From positions 1 to 43,024 of the forward strand of contig RBZT01000414.1 of the NCBI GenBank assembly GCA_003693705.1: 43,024 nucleotides of DNA. The letters run 5' to 3'. Both the position numbers and the translations under genes were made by a program. Under the pieces are notes generated by a model. The model saw only the letters and a list, made by a program, of their open reading frames with translations. It had not been told where the DNA came from and searched no databases. This document shows, in pieces, positions 38,531 to 43,024 of this stretch; within the stretch, counting starts at the first letter, position 1, and each line of letters starts with the position of its first letter. This stretch comes from Polymyxa betae (Eukaryota > Endomyxa > Phytomyxea > Plasmodiophorida > Plasmodiophoridae).

Positions 38531-39034
38531 TGACAGCGTTTCTGGTATTACATTGTATCCAAGCTTCACTTTGACAATGGTTTACCATAGAAGAATTGCC
38601 TGTAAGGTTTGAGGATATCGAAGCTCGAGCAAGTTTAATTATGAATCAAAGATTGTCTCCCTCTAACGGCATCTATGTGTATCGTATTTACGCCCTGGTA
38701 TAGGCTGGGAATTCTGTCGAGTCATTCATGCCGGGGCGTTGCTTGGTTAAATTCCAATGGTGCATTCTCTAGCTGGCTCTGTTTGACCACTTGCATATTC
38801 CAAACTATGTCAAACCTATGCAACAGGTTTCATTCCTCGAGAAGCGCTTCAGAAAATCATAGTCGATTATCGCGTTTTGTCGTAATATTATAGTGTAGCT
38901 CAGCGAGGCTGAAAGTATGAACATTATTTATATACTGGAAACGAGAACTACTCAGAGCTCACCTTCAAAATCCATTCGATGTGGCCACGCTGACATGTTT
39001 GCGTCTGAAATATCTGTCTATCATACAGAATGTG
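38531..39034. other. Intergenic stretch before the SPRING1-like gene
   Basis: About 500 bases after the WD40 gene. A 72-codon plus-strand frame (38675-38893) is Trp/Ser/Cys-rich, but I cannot connect it to either neighbour. It may be 5' untranslated sequence. Confidence 0.35.
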
Positions 39035-40305
39035 ATGGCGCCCATGCCATGGACATCGACGTCTGTAAGGACACAACACAATCCAGCATCACCACCTGTA
39101 TCCTTGGCAATTACAGCCAAGATGTGCTTGTCCCTGATTGCCTTCGTCAGCGCTGCGTTCTGGGTCGGTGTCTGTATACAATACGTGTATGTGACGTATA
39201 GAGATGAAAGAGCAGCTTATAGGTGAAATTTGACATTATCATGGTTGGGATTGGCCTAGGTGGGCCGTGTAGTTTACTTAAAACTCTTTTAGGTCTCCAC
39301 AACGATTAGCAGCCGTTTTACATTGGCCTCGGAAGGACCTGCCTACGTGGGCTTCAGTTGATAACAATCAAACGACTTGTTTGTTTACGAAGATTGAACC
39401 ATACTTGATAGCTGATAGTCAAGGCCTGGTTTGCCTTCGTGCACACCAATCTGCAAATGGATGCTGTTTAGCTGGGCTGGCCATATCTGTACGTTGTCTC
39501 ATCTCTTTAGCTTCATTCATCATAGATTATCAGTTTACAGCTACTTTTAAAAGCACGGTTTTCACGATTACTTGATTCGAAAGCCAAACGTTTCGGATTT
39601 GACAATTGTGTAACTCTTTTGATGCAGGCTTGTAAAGAAGGCTGCTCAGATACATGGCGATGTTGTCAAAGGCATTCGCTATGTGTCTCTTGTTGTATGA
39701 CAAGGCATTCCCAAATTGGCGATATCGCAGACGCGCGACAGCGTTTCCAAATTTGCTCACATCAGTGTCAGTTTACATCGGCCAGCACTGTATCTGGCAA
39801 CCGATTTAAGAATGGTCTGAGATACTGCTACGAGCCGCTGGACAACAAGAAGCTTCCATTTGAATCAGCGATGACTATTTTGTCTGAGTACGATGTTTTA
39901 CACCTTAGTTTTCGGTTTCACTGTTTGGAAACATTTGTACACTGTTTTGAGTTGGTATTCTGTATGAGCATGAGATGTCATCTTCGGATTTGTAGGCCCG
40001 GGATATCGTGCACAATGGCATGCAATCAGCTTGGTCGAGGTTGCGAAGAATCTTTCCTAGAGGCAATCAACACATGTGATGCCTTTGAAGCCGTTGGGTT
40101 TCAATGCCCATCGAGGTGTCGAACTACAGAATCTCGTGATGCTCCCGGTGTCGTTAACGGCGAATGTGTGCTTAATGTCAAAGCACACTTATTGGATTGC
40201 GATTCCGCTCACCATGATGTTCGACGTCTATGCAGTTGTTTGCCTGATGAAATCAATCCTGATTCTGTTCGCTTCGATCACGAAGATTACCTGCCAAGTG
40301 CTTGA
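39035..40305 (+). CDS. SPRING1: SPRING1-like type II membrane protein fused to a second cysteine-rich domain
   Basis: Five exons (39035-39222, 39293-39488, 39534-39557, 39628-39887, 39996-40305) close in phase to 325 residues. SPRING1 (C12orf49) is a Golgi protein needed for SREBP activation in mammals. Seen here: a short cytosolic N-terminus, then a membrane helix (MCLSLIAFVSAAFWVGVCIQ) followed by TYRDERAAYR. Next are the family blocks DNNQTTCL, LIADSQGLVC, NGCC, CKEGCSDTWRCCQRHSLCVS followed by CCMT, then FQICSHQCQF and LRYCYE. Human SPRING1 stops after that KYCYG block. Here an intron leads to ~100 more residues with GISCTMACNQLGRGCEES, INTCDAFEAVGFQCPSRC, GECVLNVKAHLLDCDSAHHD and RRLCSCLP. 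This resembles the cysteine-rich end of MGAT5-type glycosyltransferases. A 24-nt exon encodes FTATFKST. Confidence 0.85.
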
Positions 40306-40342
40306 ATCCCCAGGGGTTGCCAAGTACTTGAATCCAGGGGTC
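40293..40342. repeat. Imperfect ~26-bp tandem duplication at the SPRING1-like stop codon
   Basis: Bases 40293-40318 and 40319-40342 share GCCAAGT.CTTGAATCC and AGGGGT with one substitution and a 2-base gap. The stop codon of the SPRING1-like gene (TGA 40303-40305) lies inside the first unit. Both units carry TTGAATCC, so the duplication probably arose in the 3' end of the gene. Confidence 0.85.
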
Positions 40343-40508
40343 AACTTGTTGCTTTTACAGGTCACTTGCCATTTATTCATAGACGGTCATCTCGGCTCTT
40401 TTAGTATTCTGCAATCAGTTTGCTGCTAGCTGCATGTTGCGGAAGCTATCCCAAGTTTCTTGTAACCCGAATCATTAGTATATATTCATCCCATAAATTC
40501 AATCTATT

Positions 40509-41815
40509 CTATTCGTCTATTGGTGTTGTCAAACAGCAAAATGTTCGATTGTATCTTGGGGTGCCTGGAGCGTCCTTTAAAATTAGTTCTTTGAGGTTCG
40601 GAAATTGGGCATTGTAAGGTCTCAACGTTTCTAACTTTCGAAGTGAAATTTTCGACTCCAGCTTGAACGAGATTAGAGCTGGCATTGTCTTCATTGCGTT
40701 GATAAACTTTGAAACATGTCCAGGGCGAACGAACTCGAGACTGCCATTGATTCGCAACTGAGTCAGACTTGTTCGGCAAGAGTGCACTAGTTCGACCAAA
40801 ACATGAAATAGGTTATGTAGCGCCTCCTTTCCATAATGTGGCATGATGCTTTTAATGTGAATATAACGCAACCTTGACGTGTATGAAGATAGCTGCGACG
40901 TTTGAGTGCTACAAAAATACACACAGTCGACAGTAAGTTCTTCAAGCAGTGGAAATGTTGAAACTATCTTTGCAATTAAGTAGGAGGCACTCGACAAAGT
41001 AATCGATCTAATTGTTTGAAACGGTTCTGAGTGGAAAATTGCTGCAACAAATGCTGCATCTAACGTTGCATTGCCTATCGCCAGACTTGAAAGCTTCTCA
41101 CATTTGGAGATGATGCCTTTTGCAGCAGTGCCTGTAAATGGCAGACGCCGGCGATTTGAAAGAACCCCGATGATGATGAGCGACTCCAGTTTCGTAGAAC
41201 GAATTGAGTAAAGTACCGAGTCGGTAATCTTGCTGCCGTATAACCGCAAATCGATGAGATTTATGCAGCGCCGTAGGAGCTTTCAAAATGATCAGAGCGT
41301 GATTCCAGCAATACAAGCAAACCAAGAACCATTTTCATTGCGACAACATAGCCTTGAAGATGGTACAGGTCCAGTTTTCGTATGGTGTCAAATCTGATTT
41401 TCAGATGGCGGAAAAACCCGGATATATAAGCATTCATATGAACGATTCCGGGATTGATTAAGCCTTCGAAATCGATGTCAGCGAACACTCCCAGTGTCTT
41501 TAAGTTTGTCCATTGCCAGCAAACGAGTGTCGAGCATGTGGCCTTATCAAGGACGTTAAGAAACGAGAAGATCTCTCTTGTGATATCATCCGGCAAATGG
41601 AAAATCCTTAGATCTACTTAGCACGATTGCAGTGAGAGAACAATTTATAACAACTGGCTAGTTTGTACAGCCTCCGGTTTCGCAGCTGGTGACATCCTGT
41701 GCTTTTTAGAGCATCGTCTAAACTGGCTGAGCAACGTTGGATCTTTCATGATCGCATCCAACGCTAGATGCTCGAGGCGTCGTCGGGACTGTCTCCTAAT
41801 GCATAAATCCATCAT
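40509..41815 (-). CDS. F-box/leucine-rich-repeat protein
   Basis: Exons 41652-41815, 41315-41606 and 40509-41279 close in phase to 408 residues; introns are 45 and only 35 nt. After a basic N-terminus, residues ~56-100 are an F-box (IFHLPDDITREIFSFLNV then CSTLVCWQWTNLK), which normally binds Skp1 in an SCF ubiquitin ligase. The rest is leucine-rich repeats: LLRRCINLIDLRLYGSKI, LESLIIIGVLSNR, CEKLSSLAIGNATLDAAF, LEELTVDCVYF, LTQLRINGSLEFV, and FPNLKELILKDAPGTPRYN near the end. These form the substrate-binding arm. The 35-nt intron (41280-41314) has GTATTG and TTGAAAG ends and is forced by phase. The substrate is unknown. Confidence 0.88.
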
Positions 41816-42013
41816 GATACAGCAATGTGGAATCAATTATGGAGAGGAGGTTTCCTCCTCTTCCCAATCCCATCTCATTGACTGTTCATGATACCTTCAT
41901 GTTACTTGCAATAGAATCTCTTCCATTGCTGGTTGCGGCCCCCTACAGTGGAGACAGCCTCTCATTCCTAAAAGTTGGAGCCGTATATATTTTTCCCGAG
42001 TAAAAAATAACGA
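41816..42013. other. Boundary between F-box gene and AT-rich segment
   Basis: Upstream region of the F-box gene. Base composition drops to A/T-rich from about 41990. No feature recognised in it. Confidence 0.35.
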
Positions 42014-42156
42014 TTTGTCATTTTCAAAAACCGATTTTAAAAATGACACTCCCATACCACAAAACCCTAACAAAAAATAAATCATCCATCCCACTTTGCA
42101 TTTTGTCATTTTCAAAAACCGATTTTAAAAATGACACTCCCATTCCACAAATCCTA
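42014..42156. repeat. Two copies of a hairpin-forming repeat, 88 bases apart
   Basis: A 42-nt sequence at 42014-42055 recurs identically at 42102-42143. Similarity continues a further ~13 bases (CCACAAA.CCTAA). Each copy contains an imperfect palindrome: GTCATTTTCAAAA, a 5-base loop, and TTTTAAAAATGAC, giving 13-bp arms with one mismatch. The surroundings are much more A/T-rich than the genes to the left. It looks like part of a mobile or terminal element. Confidence 0.9.
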
Positions 42157-42232
42157 ATCCAATAAGTTCCCATTTCCAATTTTTTTCCAAATATATTTCC
42201 TTTAAACTCAAAATTACTTTAAAGGTTAATGT

Positions 42233-42526
42233 GTGATATTTTTAATGCCATACACCTTTAAAGACGACAGAAATAAACATCAATCTCAAAAAGTAAAATG
42301 GGAAATCTGTGATAAGGAGATGAGAAGAGATGCTATTTACAGACACACAAAAAACCACGACCCAGAAGAAAAGAATAATTACAATGATAAGCAGAGAGTT
42401 AAACGAAAGGAATACCTAAAAGAATACGAGAGAAGGAAGAACGAACATAACCCTAATTATAAGAAAACCAAAATTCAAACAACAGATAGAAACGCATATA
42501 GAATTCAAGTAAACGAAAAGAGTTAA
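42233..42526 (+). CDS. Open frame with a damaged C2H2-like motif, mobile-element type
   Basis: 97 codons, very A-rich (Lys, Asn, Glu, Arg, Tyr), unlike the codon use of all genes to the left. A motif WEICDKEMRRDAIYRHTKNH has the spacing of a single C2H2 zinc finger (C-x2-C-x11-H-x4-H). However, the first cysteine is a tryptophan (TGG where TGT or TGC would be expected), so zinc binding would be lost. A long charged helix follows (QRVKRKEYLKEYERRKNEH). It lies just after the two hairpin repeats. Probably a decayed gene of a transposon or virus-like element; could also be noncoding. Confidence 0.4.
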   Translation: MIFLMPYTFKDDRNKHQSQKVKWEICDKEMRRDAIYRHTKNHDPEEKNNYNDKQRVKRKEYLKEYERRKNEHNPNYKKTKIQTTDRNAYRIQVNEKS

Positions 42527-42743
42527 AAATTGATAAGTCTTTCCAATCATATCAAGAAGCAGAACAATAGTTATCATTTCTTCAAGCGAAATGAAAGAGT
42601 AAATGAAAACAATTTATCAATTCAAGAGGAGACAGATGATTCGCGACTAAGGTTTGGAGTGCAGCATTTGCAGCACTGGTCGACAACATAGTAAATAAAA
42701 CGATAGACCGGGAGAATTTGGGCTTCGAAGCGTCTGAGGTTAA
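42527..42743. other. Noncoding stretch between the A-rich frame and the nuclease-like gene
   Basis: About 215 bases. The first ~120 are still A-rich (with a short in-frame remnant reading KIDKSFQSYQEAEQ after the stop at 42526), then composition returns to that of the other genes near 42640. No RNA or repeat seen. Confidence 0.35.
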
Positions 42744-43024
42744 TTACGAATTGGCCGAGCGCCATAGTAAGCCGGTTTCATCAATGTGAATAAATTCCCA
42801 GTCGGTGGCATTCGAGAGAATACCCCAGACACTTTTCATCGTCTTGTGAGCATCAACCCGTGATTTGTAAAGACTTGCTGTCTCGGCAACGCATTGCCAA
42901 AAATCAGATTCTGAAATTGAGGTCTTCGCTTCAAGAGCAACAAGATGCAGTTCACGTGGTGGAGCCTTTCCAAATATATCCTTGTCTTTGCCAAATCCTA
43001 CCGTGTAGTCTGTCTTGCCACCGA
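42744..43024 (-). CDS. PD-(D/E)XK nuclease-like protein, C-terminal part (5' end outside window)
   Basis: A minus-strand frame enters from the right edge and ends at TAA 42744-42746. The ~92 residues visible have the core of a restriction-endonuclease-like fold. An Asp in KTDYTVGFG is followed by LHLVALEAKTSISESDFW (Glu-Ala-Lys is the ExK motif), then QCVAETASLY (the conserved Gln helix). The closing strands are VWGILSNATDWEFIHIDETG. The Gln helix and the GIL..-..WEF.. strands are typical of the PD-(D/E)XK domains found in fungal and oomycete mobile or effector-like genes (REase/CRN type). The catalytic residues appear intact. It sits next to the A/T-rich repeat region. Confidence 0.6.
   Translation of the reverse strand, partial: GGKTDYTVGFGKDKDIFGKAPPRELHLVALEAKTSISESDFWQCVAETASLYKSRVDAHKTMKSVWGILSNATDWEFIHIDETGLLWRSANS

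Noticed and set aside
1-43024. CRISPR arrays, bacterial operons, ribosome-binding sites or rRNA genes
   Set aside because: No regular spaced repeats or rRNA-like sequence; introns, AATAAA signals and the intron-containing tRNA show nuclear eukaryotic DNA.

Overview
The window is nuclear DNA from a small-genomed, intron-rich eukaryote using the standard genetic code. TAA, TAG and TGA all end well-supported proteins, and there is a tRNA-Tyr with an intron after position 37. Genes are packed tightly on both strands. They are cut by GT-AG introns that cluster very sharply at 45-52 nt (extremes 35 and 227 nt among the models resolved here), and several exons are only 12-43 nt. The gene set (NUP37-like, BUBR1/MAD3, SPRING1, ODR4, RhoGAP, four-finger TIS11-type protein, plant/protist-type polyamine/amino acid permease) fits a unicellular eukaryote, perhaps an early-diverging opisthokont or another protist. 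I cannot place it more exactly without a tree.

Layout. 1-2658: 3' end of S-adenosylmethionine synthetase, a small one-helix protein, and eIF3i. 3163-9577: APC-family permease (7 exons), mitochondrial ribosomal protein mL40-like, NUP37-like propeller, an empty 1.25 kb, and a HAD-fold protein. 10038-15319: an RWD-SANT-CHY zinc-finger protein, ODR4-like tail-anchored protein, and a four-CCCH RNA-binding protein, all on the minus strand. 15540-17100: two minus-strand membrane or unknown genes that I cannot resolve fully. 17182-20938: a complete 14-exon BUBR1/MAD3-type checkpoint gene with a degenerate kinase domain. 21188-25652: ELM2-like fragment, TRF/telobox-like Myb protein, tRNA-Tyr, a 42-bp tandem duplication, and HMG-CoA lyase. 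25751-28593: coiled-coil protein, two unknown genes, and COX6A. 29058-32934: RhoGAP protein without the arginine finger, and a GPI-anchored galactose-lectin-like surface protein. 33548-35373: unknown genes and a divergent membrane-protein pair. 35865-38530: 109-bp tandem repeat, TAF1B/Rrn7-like Pol I factor, and a WD40 protein. 39035-41815: SPRING1-like protein fused to a second cysteine-rich domain, and an F-box/LRR protein. 41990-43024: an AT-rich, repeat-bearing, mobile-looking segment followed by the end of a PD-(D/E)XK nuclease-like gene.

The genes are mostly unrelated housekeeping functions: translation, mitochondrial respiration, leucine/ketone metabolism, nuclear pore, spindle checkpoint, Pol I transcription and ER/Golgi membrane proteins. 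There is no operon-like pathway logic. The less ordinary items are the SPRING1 plus cysteine-rich fusion, the BUBR1 pseudokinase, the RhoGAP domain lacking its catalytic arginine, the SANT insertion in the CHY protein, the 109-bp promoter-proximal repeat, and the foreign-looking right end. Exon models were built by hand from conserved protein blocks and reading-frame phase. Where phases close without a stop over the whole gene I give high confidence; otherwise I say so.
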